Shown: positions 6,201 to 13,920 of the stretch, one piece after another | Layout: each line of letters opens with the position of its first letter | Numbering within the stretch: position 1 is the stretch's first letter | Virus record (IMG/VR): IMGVR_UViG_3300009002_000059 | Location: 1-21,395 of that record | Reading direction: 5' to 3' (one strand) | Source of the DNA: a virus | DNA: 21,395 nucleotides | The notes under the pieces: generated by a model | The model's database searches: none | What the model saw: only the letters and a program-made list of their open reading frames with translations | What the model was told of the DNA's origin: nothing | Translations under genes and position numbers: made by a program

Positions 6201-9012
6201 CATAATTGATGATGTGTTTGAAAGCAGCTCAACAATCTTAGGTGCACCGTCGTCTATTACAAACAGAGGATTCACTGCCGAAGCAGAAGATGTTGCAGTA
6301 TATGTATACGACTTAACAGACTATCCTTTGAATAGTAGTGAAATCGAAATACTGCACGATAGCGGATTATATCAGCCTTATGAGGTTGTGAGCGTTAGTG
6401 ATACAGGTTTAGAAATACCAGCAGGTTTGGTTGCAACATTATGTGACAGCGGAAGTGCTATCCAAGCCAAGATTTGGAGATTTGATTTATCTGCAGGCAT
6501 TGCAACATCGGACACTGGCATTCAAGAAGATACAACTTTTGGAACCTTGGCAGTTTACAGAGCAAAACAGAATCTATTGTTTAACGGCATTAATTCTGAT
6601 TTATATTCACGCCCAAGTACTGCAATTGTGTTTGACGAGTTTGATACCTATACATATAGAACACTAGCTTTTGAAAATACTATTGTTGGTGGCGTTCCAG
6701 TAGTTGGTAATCAAGCAAGGGTTACAATCGACGACAACTATGCATACCTTGACCTCTTGGTTATTAACGAACGAGCAGGATATACTGTTGGCGGCGCTTC
6801 CTATATTACCGGAGTTTCGGTCGGCGCAGCACCAGCAGGCGGAACTGGATTGGGTCGCACTCAAGGTGACTTAAATATTGCAATATCTGCACTTGACACA
6901 TCGGACAAAAATCGTGTTGTAGGCAAGATATTTACTTGGGCTGGAAAAGTTCATAGAATAACAGGATACACTGATGTAGTTGATGACAGTGGTACAATTG
7001 GGCTCGATGGTAGTGCCTTCGGCATTGTAACGTTTGAAGACGTGTACAATATTAACCCAGCATATGGCGGCACTGGTCTTGCGACAAGAGTTGACAGTAC
7101 CGTTGGAAATAATATATCAATAAAGGCAGGACTTGAGTCTGGCGAAATTGCAGCAGTAACAATTAATATTTCAACTTGTCGTGCAACTGCACATGACTTC
7201 CTCGATATCGGTACTGGTGGATATAATACTACTAACTATCCTGGTAGAATTTACGGTGCACCAACTGTTGGTGCTGTTACAGCAGAAGATGCAGTTGATA
7301 CACAAGGTTTTAATTCTAAAGCACAAGTACAAGAAAAAACAAAAGGACGTGTGTTCTTTGCATCAACTGACCAAGATGGATTCTTCCGTGTAGGTCGATT
7401 CTTTACAGTTGATCAGGGTACCGGACGTGTTACATTTAATGCTGCACTAGTACTTACAAACATTGATGGTATTGGATTTAAGCGTGGTGTTCGTGTTAAC
7501 GAATTCTCGCCAGATACTACATTTACTAATGCCACTGGCGATGCTGTTCCAACTGAAACAGCAGTTGAAGGTTACATTAACAGACGTCTAGGTTGGGACA
7601 GAGACGGCGATGCTGTTCTAGTTGCTGACATTATCGGCGGCGGTGCAATTCGCAAAGCTGGTGACACAATGACCGGTAGTCTAAGCTTAGGCGGCAATCA
7701 AATTACTAACTTAGGAACGCCAACTTCTGGTTCTGATGCAGCTACTAAAAACTACGTCGATGGTGTATTGCAAACACAAGATGAACTTTCAGAATTACAA
7801 GATGTTAATTTTACAGCACTTACTGACGGCGACCTATTAATTTATGATCTAGGCGGCACAAACTGGATAAACGCAGCAACAGCCGTTGCTTCGGATATTG
7901 CTCTTAGCGTTGTAGGAGGCGAGATTAATGCAAACATTAATCCAGGAGTAATCTTAAACGCCGATGTTAGTGCAAGTGCCGCAATTGCTCAATCTAAGCT
8001 AGCAATGAGTGCAGCGACAACAAGAGCAAATGCTACAGCAATTGTACAATCTGATCTTGGACTAGCTAGCTTTAACAGCAGCTTGTTTACTTCTACTAAT
8101 GGCTGGATTAATATTACCGACAGTGCTATTACTAATTCTAAACTGCAAAATAGTGGACTTACATTTGGAAATGGAACTACATCAAGTAGTCGCACACTAG
8201 GAACTTCGGTAACTATTGCAGGAACTACTAACCAAATTACAGTTGGATATAGTACAGGCACATTTACACTAAGCTTGCCAGCAACTATTAATGCTAACAC
8301 GACAGGCAATGCTGCAACAGCTTCGGTTGCAACACAAGTATCGTTAACTGACAGAAGTACAACTAATTCTCTACATTATCCGTTGTTCTCATCATCTCTA
8401 TCGGGCACACATACACTTTATACCGACTCAAATTATAATTTCAATCCAGGAACAAATACATTAAGTCTTACAGGAACAGGCGGACTATCATTTACATTTA
8501 ACGCAGAAACTGGTAGTATTCTTCCAAGAGTTAACACTCCGACTGATAGCGGACAAAGTATTGGTTCATCTGCAAACCGTTGGAACACTGTATTTGCTAC
8601 AACATTTAATGGTGTTGCTACTGAAGCACTATACGCTGACTTGGCAGAAAACTACTTGGCTGACGCAGAGTACGAACCTGGAACAGTTCTTGTGTTTGGC
8701 GGTGCAGCAGAAGTTACCCAAACTACTAAAACCGCTGACCGCCGTGTTGCTGGTGTTGTAACAACTAATCCTGCACACTTAATGAACAGTGAGCTTAAAG
8801 GTGACTACGTAACAGGCGTTGCACTACAAGGACGTGTTCCGTGTAAGGTGCTTGGTAGAGTAGAAAAGGGCGACTTGTTGGTTACAAGTGCAATACCAGG
8901 ATATGCTGTTGTTAATAATGACCCAAGAGTTGGTACTGTGATTGGTAAAGCAGTTGCAGAAAAGTTAGACACTGGTTACGGTGTTACTGAAGTAGTAGTA
9001 GGAAGAGTATAA
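3238..9012 (+). CDS. giant tail-fibre/structural protein, 1924 aa
   Basis: Very long fibre-like virion protein, presumably host-recognising. The N-terminus (residues 1-38) carries the shared motif IGIEGNDGTGDSIRESF then KVNDNF. Two GDT(L/M)TG fibre repeats lie near residues 182-222, and a third (AGDTMTGSLSLGGNQITNLG with AATKNYVDG) near 1472-1505. Beta-helix-like sequence follows residue 580 (LPENTSIKGDEIRRTIIRP). Gly/Thr-rich beta repeats lie near 522-570 and 939-1002. Segments SDLYSRPSTA (about 1120) and RVFFASTDQDGFFRVGRFF (about 1371) resemble structural proteins of marine T4-like phages. The C-terminus from about 1772 (SIGSSANRWNTVFA, then YADLAENYLADAEYEPGTVL) resembles the terminal domain of other phage fibres, akin to Peptidase_G2/intramolecular chaperone regions. 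GGAG at 3227-3230 is 7 nt before the ATG. The stop overlaps the next ATG (TAATG). Confidence 0.88.
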   Translation: MAKQDIDIGIEGNDGTGDSIRESFRKVNDNFAELYAIFGLGGDISFTSLNDTPETYLGNEGKVTLVRQDGTGIDFYDLVSDAGTNDPGDPDNTVSFEVVGNTLVVKAINAKLNTDSAPTTSSPLKISASAAYNQSTQALILGGSSGLATLVSTWNSTHGSPNITADNLLVSKGYTDQNYVNVTGDTLTGALSVPAGATGSQVPRVSEVVSITGDTMTGELTLSDHPYPFAGAGTPNSQYDLQAATKFYVDSSSYSSTVNLFVTQAGDDAQALTPPGKAGRSESYSYASIAAACAKAERIQQAAPIDVGPYIQTITYQDTGNTLNSYLLATGGGNAFGYPVIAANQTTVSNTIIAERQTVIDDTIAAIASTYPDFIYNETLCRRDLGLILDSIRLDIKASTLTVKHNALSRYAGLRYYTNPSSEIAISANGQYTETTYGITQAKIAMLAAIETALGTTSDQWYTAVSNRFDDILQIIDSNTGDPALVEAPNYYNLFLFSGPDKFADQSGNPNVDVPNIDLIPGKVIRGKTTGAIGRIVTYARGADTVGTPTYDTAEIELLAPIEFETGEEFEFGNLVKETQVTIKVESGIYEEQLPIRLPENTSIKGDEIRRTIIRPAAGVSTSPYASTYFYRDAEVDGIVTATGGDLVASANDSSTIGYYGYHYLTDPSDPNSTPKNNNQMDVFLTNDSNIIRSLTVQRHGGFMVVLDPTGSIQTRSPYVQTCSSFSASTNEKRFAGGMYIDGFTYNMPVTIVNKDDNFTVLVEAPSTSGLGIRKPNTPSSFFINGIRYQVNAIKDYIPDNAGTASATLILDPSSNDGIGLGDEVDSALGIIDVALQGAGNKSMLANDYTQINDLGYGIFANNNALAEIVSVFTYYCHIGYYSRNGSEIRSLTGNNSYGTFGMVSEGSDPDETSRDATLAQNLVQPAKIYSVKVELTIPGDVSGSLTIGETVSQDQGTSIVTGTLSYFNVDGGDTILYVENVLSGTFNIIDDVFESSSTILGAPSSITNRGFTAEAEDVAVYVYDLTDYPLNSSEIEILHDSGLYQPYEVVSVSDTGLEIPAGLVATLCDSGSAIQAKIWRFDLSAGIATSDTGIQEDTTFGTLAVYRAKQNLLFNGINSDLYSRPSTAIVFDEFDTYTYRTLAFENTIVGGVPVVGNQARVTIDDNYAYLDLLVINERAGYTVGGASYITGVSVGAAPAGGTGLGRTQGDLNIAISALDTSDKNRVVGKIFTWAGKVHRITGYTDVVDDSGTIGLDGSAFGIVTFEDVYNINPAYGGTGLATRVDSTVGNNISIKAGLESGEIAAVTINISTCRATAHDFLDIGTGGYNTTNYPGRIYGAPTVGAVTAEDAVDTQGFNSKAQVQEKTKGRVFFASTDQDGFFRVGRFFTVDQGTGRVTFNAALVLTNIDGIGFKRGVRVNEFSPDTTFTNATGDAVPTETAVEGYINRRLGWDRDGDAVLVADIIGGGAIRKAGDTMTGSLSLGGNQITNLGTPTSGSDAATKNYVDGVLQTQDELSELQDVNFTALTDGDLLIYDLGGTNWINAATAVASDIALSVVGGEINANINPGVILNADVSASAAIAQSKLAMSAATTRANATAIVQSDLGLASFNSSLFTSTNGWINITDSAITNSKLQNSGLTFGNGTTSSSRTLGTSVTIAGTTNQITVGYSTGTFTLSLPATINANTTGNAATASVATQVSLTDRSTTNSLHYPLFSSSLSGTHTLYTDSNYNFNPGTNTLSLTGTGGLSFTFNAETGSILPRVNTPTDSGQSIGSSANRWNTVFATTFNGVATEALYADLAENYLADAEYEPGTVLVFGGAAEVTQTTKTADRRVAGVVTTNPAHLMNSELKGDYVTGVALQGRVPCKVLGRVEKGDLLVTSAIPGYAVVNNDPRVGTVIGKAVAEKLDTGYGVTEVVVGRV

Positions 9013-9266
9013 TGGCAAGACAAATAATCAACATTGGTACCAGTGAAAATAGAGGAGATGGCGATCCTTTAAGAGTTGCAATGGATAAAGTTAATGATAA
9101 TTTTATCGAAGTATATAAAGGACCAGTGTCACTAACCCAAGAAGAAATTGATGCTATGACTCCAGAATTAGGAATGATGGTGTATAATGTAACAACTGGT
9201 AAGTTTCAAGGTTATGCAGCAGATGCGTTCGGTGATAGCACAGCAGGATGGGCTGACCTACATTAG
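9012..9266 (+). CDS. small structural-type protein, 84 aa, with the shared N-terminal motif
   Basis: An 84-residue protein starting inside the stop of the giant fibre gene (TAATG), so translation is coupled. Residues 1-36 (INIGTSENRGDGDPLRVAM, then KVNDNFIEVY) clearly match the N-termini of the proteins at 3238 and 9293. The remainder contains LTQEEIDAMTPELGMMVYN and ends in a Gly-rich FGDSTAGWADLH, resembling the short trimerising or beta-strand tips of phage fibre proteins. It is essentially the attachment module with only a very short extension, so it may be a small connector, chaperone or minor fibre in the same structure. Assignment as virion-associated is inferred from the motif and context. 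Confidence 0.75.
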   Translation: MARQIINIGTSENRGDGDPLRVAMDKVNDNFIEVYKGPVSLTQEEIDAMTPELGMMVYNVTTGKFQGYAADAFGDSTAGWADLH

Positions 9267-9267
9267 C

Positions 9268-9275
9268 ATAAATAT
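9268..9275 (+). promoter_or_regulatory. T4-type late promoter motif (ATAAATAT)
   Basis: ATAAATAT in the 26-bp gap after the 84-aa gene, 25 nt before the ATG at 9293. CGGAG at 9282-9286 serves as ribosome site. It probably restarts late transcription for the genes at 9293 and 9971. Confidence 0.75.
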
Positions 9276-9292
9276 TTAAAACGGAGAATAAG

Positions 9293-9961
9293 ATGGCACT
9301 AGAACAAATTAATGTAGGCGGCGTAGTAAATGACGGAACTGGCGACGACCTAAGATCTGCATTTATCAAGATTAATCAAAACTTTCAAAATCTTGATGGA
9401 AGTTTTCTTGCCGCAGCAAACTTAGGATCTGCTGGAGCAGAAGTGTTTGCTAATGTTTCAAACAATACTGCAAACTTTAGACGACTTGTTGGCGGCGACA
9501 ACATTACTTTATCGCAACTAGACAATACAATTACAATAGCCGCAGGAGTAGTTGACAGTAGGTTTACTATTTCTGGAGACAGTGGCAGTGTAATTGCAGG
9601 TAACGGAATTGCTCTTAACTTTAATGGTGACAATGGCGTTATAGTAGTTGCAGACGAAAATACTAAAACTGTAACAGTTACAGGCGGACTTGATCAACTT
9701 ACTGGACCACTCGATGCTAATGGACAAGATATTAGTGATGTCGGTACTATTACAGCCACTAACTTAATTACTGAAAATATAAACAATATCGACTATGATA
9801 GTAAACTAGGAAGATATATCGAAGGTTTTGATTTTGGGCCAATGACTTCAGAAAGTCATAGTATTCTTGATTGGGTAATTAGACAAGTAGGGGTTGATCT
9901 TGGTACGTTTGTTCAACCAACGCCAGATGGTATTATCGATCTTGGCAATATTATAGTTTAA
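9293..9961 (+). CDS. structural/fibre-type protein, 222 aa
   Basis: A 222-residue, Asn/Gly/Thr-rich protein of beta-structured appearance. Its N-terminus (INVGGVVNDGTGDDLRSAF then KINQNF) is the clearest match to the motif at the start of the giant fibre protein. The middle has repeating short hydrophobic strands (NITLSQLDNTITIAAGVV; NGDNGVIVVADENTKTVTVT). The region GGLDQLTGPLDANGQDISDV is like the T4-type fibre repeat seen in the giant protein. CGGAG at 9282-9286 is well placed before the ATG, and a late promoter motif is at 9268. It is followed after 9 bases by the 1028-aa gene. A fibre or baseplate-peripheral role is inferred; no enzyme motif is present. Confidence 0.8.
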   Translation: MALEQINVGGVVNDGTGDDLRSAFIKINQNFQNLDGSFLAAANLGSAGAEVFANVSNNTANFRRLVGGDNITLSQLDNTITIAAGVVDSRFTISGDSGSVIAGNGIALNFNGDNGVIVVADENTKTVTVTGGLDQLTGPLDANGQDISDVGTITATNLITENINNIDYDSKLGRYIEGFDFGPMTSESHSILDWVIRQVGVDLGTFVQPTPDGIIDLGNIIV

Positions 9962-9970
9962 GGAATAAGT

Positions 9971-12900
9971 ATGCTACCACAATGGACAGTGCCTACAAAT
10001 TACGATCTAGGAACTATACAAGAGAGAGAAGCAGTTGATATTGCATTGCCTCTCGCTAGTACTGCTGGTGTTACTACAACTGTAATTAGCGGAAAAATAC
10101 CAGCTGGATTACGCCTTGAAGAAAATAGAATTGTTGGCCGCGCATTTGAAGTTAGTAGAGATACCCTTAGTAACTTTGTAATAAGAGCAACCACAAGCGA
10201 AGGAGTGTTGGATAGAACATTTAACATGACTATCCAAGGACCGGATTCACCTGTTTGGATAACTCCAGAAGGAAAATTACCAGTAGGTCCAAATAATGTA
10301 TTGTTTATCCTAGACAGTAGTATTATTGATTATCAACTTTTAGCAACTGACCCGGACCTGCCAGCGGGTGACGAATTAAGATTTTTTATTGACAACAACG
10401 GCGGTGAACTTCCGCCTGGCATTACACTATCCGAAGACGGTAGATTAACTGGTGTAGTTGACCCGTTGCTTGCACTTGATATTAATGTAATTAATGGCGG
10501 GTACGATGTTCCAGTTTACGGAAGTATACCGTTTGACTTTAGTGTAGTGAGCGACAACGGACTTGACAGCTTCTTTTATGATACAACACTTTACGACTAT
10601 AGTGTTCCTACAAGAAATCCTAGAAAATTAAATAGAAATTATGATTTTGAAGTAACAGTTACCGACGGAGATGAATTTGCAACCCGTCGATTCAGCGTTT
10701 ATGTAGTTGGCGACGATTTTGCTAGAGCCGATAACACTATTATGAAAGCAGCCGATGGTGTTTATACAGCAGATATGACATACGTAAGAGCACCTATTTG
10801 GTTAACTCCGGCAGACCTAGGTGTAAAACGTGCTGACAACTATATTACAGTATATTTAGACACGCTAAATCAAAATGTAACAGGCGAAATATTATACTTT
10901 TTAGAAGCTTATAATCCGGACGGAACTCCGAGTGTAATACCTCGCGGTACAGCAATTGATCAGGTAACTGGAGAAATTGCTGGCCGCGTTCCGTATCAGC
11001 CTGCAATTACCAAAGACTACAAATTTACTGTAACAGCAACACGATTTAACGAGTTAGAAGGTGTAGTAACGGTATTTGGTACTTACAACTACGAAGTATT
11101 ATCTGGTAATACTTCGATTAGAATTGGCAAGCTTCAAGATTCATTTAATGACGGTATAAATGATTTACAGAATCTAGTTGACAAAGAAATTGTTATCGAG
11201 GGTGTAGCGTATACTGTTCAAAGTGTAAGTAACGCTAATTCTAATTATGATCTTATTACATTAAAAACACCACTACAACCAACATACGTTGCAACGCCGA
11301 TTAGTGTAAGTAGAACAGCTACAGGAACTGATTATTTCTTTGTTGATACCCTTGCCGATAGTGACAAAGATTTTTATACCGGAAAAAGCTTAAACTTTAG
11401 TGATAGCGAATCATACCTAATGCAGGATATCTATCCTTACATTGAATGGAGAGTTAGTACAGAAGACAGTGTAACAGAATTAGTTACAGTTATTACAGGC
11501 GAAGGCGCAATAGAAACGGTATTAGAAGACTTCCTATCAATTCCAAATCGTCCTGCTTATGTCGAAGTAGCAGGCGATGGCAAATCAATAGTAATGTTAA
11601 TCCCTTCAACTGCACAAAATAGAAATTCTAATTTTATAAAGAGTTTGTTCCACACAGAAGACAGTGGAGAAGTATTTGCTGAAATTCTTGCACAAGAAGA
11701 TAGAATTAAAATTAATAATACTCTTACAAGAACGTTTAGTGTTGACAGACAACTAAGCTTCGGTACATATACCGGCAGCTTCTTTTCTAAGTCATTTTCT
11801 AGAGACGAAATTGATGCTGTTTCAAAAAGCAAAACATTTACACTTAGATTGCTAGGCGAAGTCGACAGTACAATTAGTTGGATTACTGATAACGATCTAG
11901 GAACACTGAGAGCTAACAGAATTAGTACAATTAACGTTCGTGCTGAAACAAGTATTGTAGGTGGCCTGCTAAAATACGACTTAATAGCAGGAAGACTTCC
12001 ACCGGGTATTGGACTTAAAAGTGATGGCGAACTTGTTGGTAAAGTACCAATTAACGGAACAATAGAACAACCAGGATTAACATTCTTTGATACTGGCGAA
12101 ACTACGTTTGATGGTGCTACTACTACACTTGATAGAGTTTACACATTTACCGTACTTGCAAGAGACCGCTTTGGCTTCAGTGCAATTTCAAGAGAGTTTA
12201 CATTAAGAATTAGTGATTTAGATAACCTAACATACAGCAATATCTATGTTAGACCATTCTTAAATAGTGTACAAAAAGATAGTTTCAAAAATTTAATAAA
12301 CGATGCATCGATTATCTTGCCGCGTATTGTCTACCGACCTAGTGATCCGAACTTTGGTGTACAAAAAGAATTAAGAGCACTAATTTATGGCGGCATCGAA
12401 ACTGGCGAGATTGATATATTTGTTGGGGCAGCAGCTAAAAATCATAAACGCAAGAAGTATTATCTTGGCGACCTTAACTTAGCTGTAGCAAAACCCGAAG
12501 GCACTAACGACGTTATATACGAAGTTGTTTATCTTGATCTAATTGACCCTGCACAACCATTTGCAGGAAAAGCAAGAAAGTCATTTAACGTTACAAATAA
12601 TTCAGGAAAAATAACTGCCGATACTAGCAGATATGAAGTACCGGATGATAATCCAACTGATCCTCACAAGTATAGACCTACTCCATCAGCAAACCCTATT
12701 ACTGCCGACTTAGACGGTATTCAAGTGTCACAAGACTCAGATGTCAAGAAGTGGATTTCTAACATTGATAACATGAGAGACAACATTAAAGCCACAGGGC
12801 AAAGTTCAAGAGACTTCTTGCCGCTTTGGATGAGAACAGCACAAGAAGCCGGACTTGTTGAATTGGATTATAGATTGGCTGTTCCGTTAGTATATTGCAA

Positions 12901-13057
12901 GCCTGGAACTGGACAGACTATCTACGAGAATATCTTAAATACAGGGTTTGATTTTACATCTATTAATTATGATATTGATAGATACATAATAGATACTACA
13001 ACGGGTAAGAGCCAAGAACAATACATAGTGTTCGCAAATTATCAATTCAACGTTTAA
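9971..13057 (+). CDS. large Ig-like-repeat structural protein, 1028 aa
   Basis: A 1028-residue extracellular-type protein with at least four repeats of the putative-Ig (He_PIG) signature, P.G(hydrophobic)...G.(hydrophobic).G. They are KIPAGLRLEENRIVG (42-56), ELPPGITLSEDGRLTG (146-161), VIPRGTAIDQVTGEIAG (322-338) and RLPPGIGLKSDGELVG (675-690). Repeats are preceded by W(I/L)T segments (97, 277, 637) typical of cadherin-like or Ig-like beta sandwiches. The N-terminus lacks the IG..NDGTGD motif of its neighbours and starts LPQWTVPTNYDLG. The C-terminal 200 residues look globular with charged loops. AGGA at 9961-9964 precedes the ATG by 6 nt. It is transcribed with the 222-aa gene, and an adhesin or decoration role in the tail is the likely job. 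No catalytic motif was seen. Confidence 0.85.
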   Translation: MLPQWTVPTNYDLGTIQEREAVDIALPLASTAGVTTTVISGKIPAGLRLEENRIVGRAFEVSRDTLSNFVIRATTSEGVLDRTFNMTIQGPDSPVWITPEGKLPVGPNNVLFILDSSIIDYQLLATDPDLPAGDELRFFIDNNGGELPPGITLSEDGRLTGVVDPLLALDINVINGGYDVPVYGSIPFDFSVVSDNGLDSFFYDTTLYDYSVPTRNPRKLNRNYDFEVTVTDGDEFATRRFSVYVVGDDFARADNTIMKAADGVYTADMTYVRAPIWLTPADLGVKRADNYITVYLDTLNQNVTGEILYFLEAYNPDGTPSVIPRGTAIDQVTGEIAGRVPYQPAITKDYKFTVTATRFNELEGVVTVFGTYNYEVLSGNTSIRIGKLQDSFNDGINDLQNLVDKEIVIEGVAYTVQSVSNANSNYDLITLKTPLQPTYVATPISVSRTATGTDYFFVDTLADSDKDFYTGKSLNFSDSESYLMQDIYPYIEWRVSTEDSVTELVTVITGEGAIETVLEDFLSIPNRPAYVEVAGDGKSIVMLIPSTAQNRNSNFIKSLFHTEDSGEVFAEILAQEDRIKINNTLTRTFSVDRQLSFGTYTGSFFSKSFSRDEIDAVSKSKTFTLRLLGEVDSTISWITDNDLGTLRANRISTINVRAETSIVGGLLKYDLIAGRLPPGIGLKSDGELVGKVPINGTIEQPGLTFFDTGETTFDGATTTLDRVYTFTVLARDRFGFSAISREFTLRISDLDNLTYSNIYVRPFLNSVQKDSFKNLINDASIILPRIVYRPSDPNFGVQKELRALIYGGIETGEIDIFVGAAAKNHKRKKYYLGDLNLAVAKPEGTNDVIYEVVYLDLIDPAQPFAGKARKSFNVTNNSGKITADTSRYEVPDDNPTDPHKYRPTPSANPITADLDGIQVSQDSDVKKWISNIDNMRDNIKATGQSSRDFLPLWMRTAQEAGLVELDYRLAVPLVYCKPGTGQTIYENILNTGFDFTSINYDIDRYIIDTTTGKSQEQYIVFANYQFNV

Positions 13058-13062
13058 CAACG

Positions 13063-13070
13063 ATAAATAA
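13063..13070 (+). promoter_or_regulatory. T4-type late promoter motif (ATAAATAA)
   Basis: ATAAATAA in the 34-bp gap after the 1028-aa gene, starting 29 nt before the ATG at 13092. AGGA at 13081-13084 is the ribosome site. It should drive the 192-aa structural gene and the 79-aa gene coupled to it. Confidence 0.72.
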
Positions 13071-13091
13071 TATTAAATTAAGGATCAATAG

Positions 13092-13670
13092 ATGACTAGC
13101 CAAATTATTAGTGAAACAATAGATGAGAATTTCCCAGTTGCGGGCCAAGACAACGACAGCCAAGGCTTCCGTGATAATTTCAATATTATTAAGGCAGGAC
13201 TAGGCGTTGCTAGCAGTGAAATTACTGGCTTGCAAACTAGAGTATTAGTACGTGATCCAGATGGAACGTTTACTAACAACTTAGGCGGCAATCAAATTGT
13301 TGAAGCAGAGTTTAATAGTTGTACATTTGTGTCAAACACAACTGGTTCAACTGGCATTTCTGCTAACGCTGATATTGTTTGGACAAGTGGATTTGTACAA
13401 GTTATTAATGTTCAGGCTGATGCACTTACACTGACATTCCGTGATCTTCCGGTAGACAGCTATGCTCCAATAAGACTAATTCTTTCAGCTGATGCTGCAC
13501 ACACACTTAATTTTGCAGTCGAAGGTGGTGCAACCATATATACAGGTGCAACAGGATTTACTGGCGCAGCAATAACACTTGATGCAGCAAGCGAGATAGT
13601 CGTAGAAGCATTTAGCTACGATGTTAACAGACTGTATCTTAGAATTGTAGAAACATTTACAGCGGTATAA
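13092..13670 (+). CDS. structural-type protein, 192 aa, with a variant of the shared N-terminal motif
   Basis: A 192-residue, Thr/Ala/Gly-rich protein. Near the N-terminus ENFPVAGQDNDSQGFRDNFN preserves the order Asp-Asn...Gly, then R.NF, of the module shared by the proteins at 3238, 9012 and 9293, though it is more diverged. The central region alternates short beta strands (NTTGSTGISANADIVWTSGF), and residues about 150-165 (GGATIYTGATGFTGAAITLD) look like a beta-rich tip domain. AGGA at 13081-13084 precedes the ATG by 7 nt. The genes on either side and the late promoter support a virion role. Known: similar small proteins occur beside fibre genes in marine T4-like phages (from memory). Inferred: attachment to the same scaffold as the giant fibre. 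Confidence 0.8.
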   Translation: MTSQIISETIDENFPVAGQDNDSQGFRDNFNIIKAGLGVASSEITGLQTRVLVRDPDGTFTNNLGGNQIVEAEFNSCTFVSNTTGSTGISANADIVWTSGFVQVINVQADALTLTFRDLPVDSYAPIRLILSADAAHTLNFAVEGGATIYTGATGFTGAAITLDAASEIVVEAFSYDVNRLYLRIVETFTAV

Positions 13671-13671
13671 T

Positions 13672-13911
13672 ATGCATCCAAACCTTGGCTCTTTGTCTGA
13701 TTTTACTGATAACGAACTCGAAAAGAGAATTGCAAAACTAAGTTCTGCTTATTTTATGACGCAGGACGAAGGTGTCAGACACCAAATGATTCTTATTCTA
13801 GACGATTATAAGCTTGAGCTAGAAGCCCGTCGTGCTAATGCAAAAAGAAAACAAGATGAACAGCGTAAAGACGACGGAAATGATCTTGACAGTTTAATAA
13901 ATATCAGTTAA
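13672..13911 (+). CDS. small helical protein, 79 aa
   Basis: Unrecognised 79-residue, charged and almost certainly helical protein. It has LSDFTDNELEKRIAKLSSAY near the N-terminus, then a second helix ILDDYKLELEARRANAKRKQ and a disordered acidic/basic tail ending DLDSLINIS. The pattern would suit a two-helix hairpin or a coiled-coil assembly partner. It starts one base after the stop of the 192-aa gene without a clear ribosome site, so it is probably translated by coupling and belongs to the late unit. The last codons contain the late promoter motif that serves the next gene. Confidence 0.7.
   Translation: MHPNLGSLSDFTDNELEKRIAKLSSAYFMTQDEGVRHQMILILDDYKLELEARRANAKRKQDEQRKDDGNDLDSLINIS
13897..13904 (+). 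promoter_or_regulatory. T4-type late promoter motif (ATAAATAT)
   Basis: ATAAATAT inside the last codons of the 79-aa gene, 24 nt before the ATG at 13921, matching the spacing of the copies at 2838, 9268 and 13063. It would place the polymerase-like fragment and the radical SAM gene under late control. Confidence 0.65.
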
Positions 13912-13920
13912 TATAAGGGT

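Noticed and set aside
7555-7625. Repeated GGCGATGCTGTT segments in the giant fibre gene
   Set aside because: Short repeats explained by recurrent Gly-Asp-Ala-Val codons in a low-complexity structural protein, not a DNA-level element.
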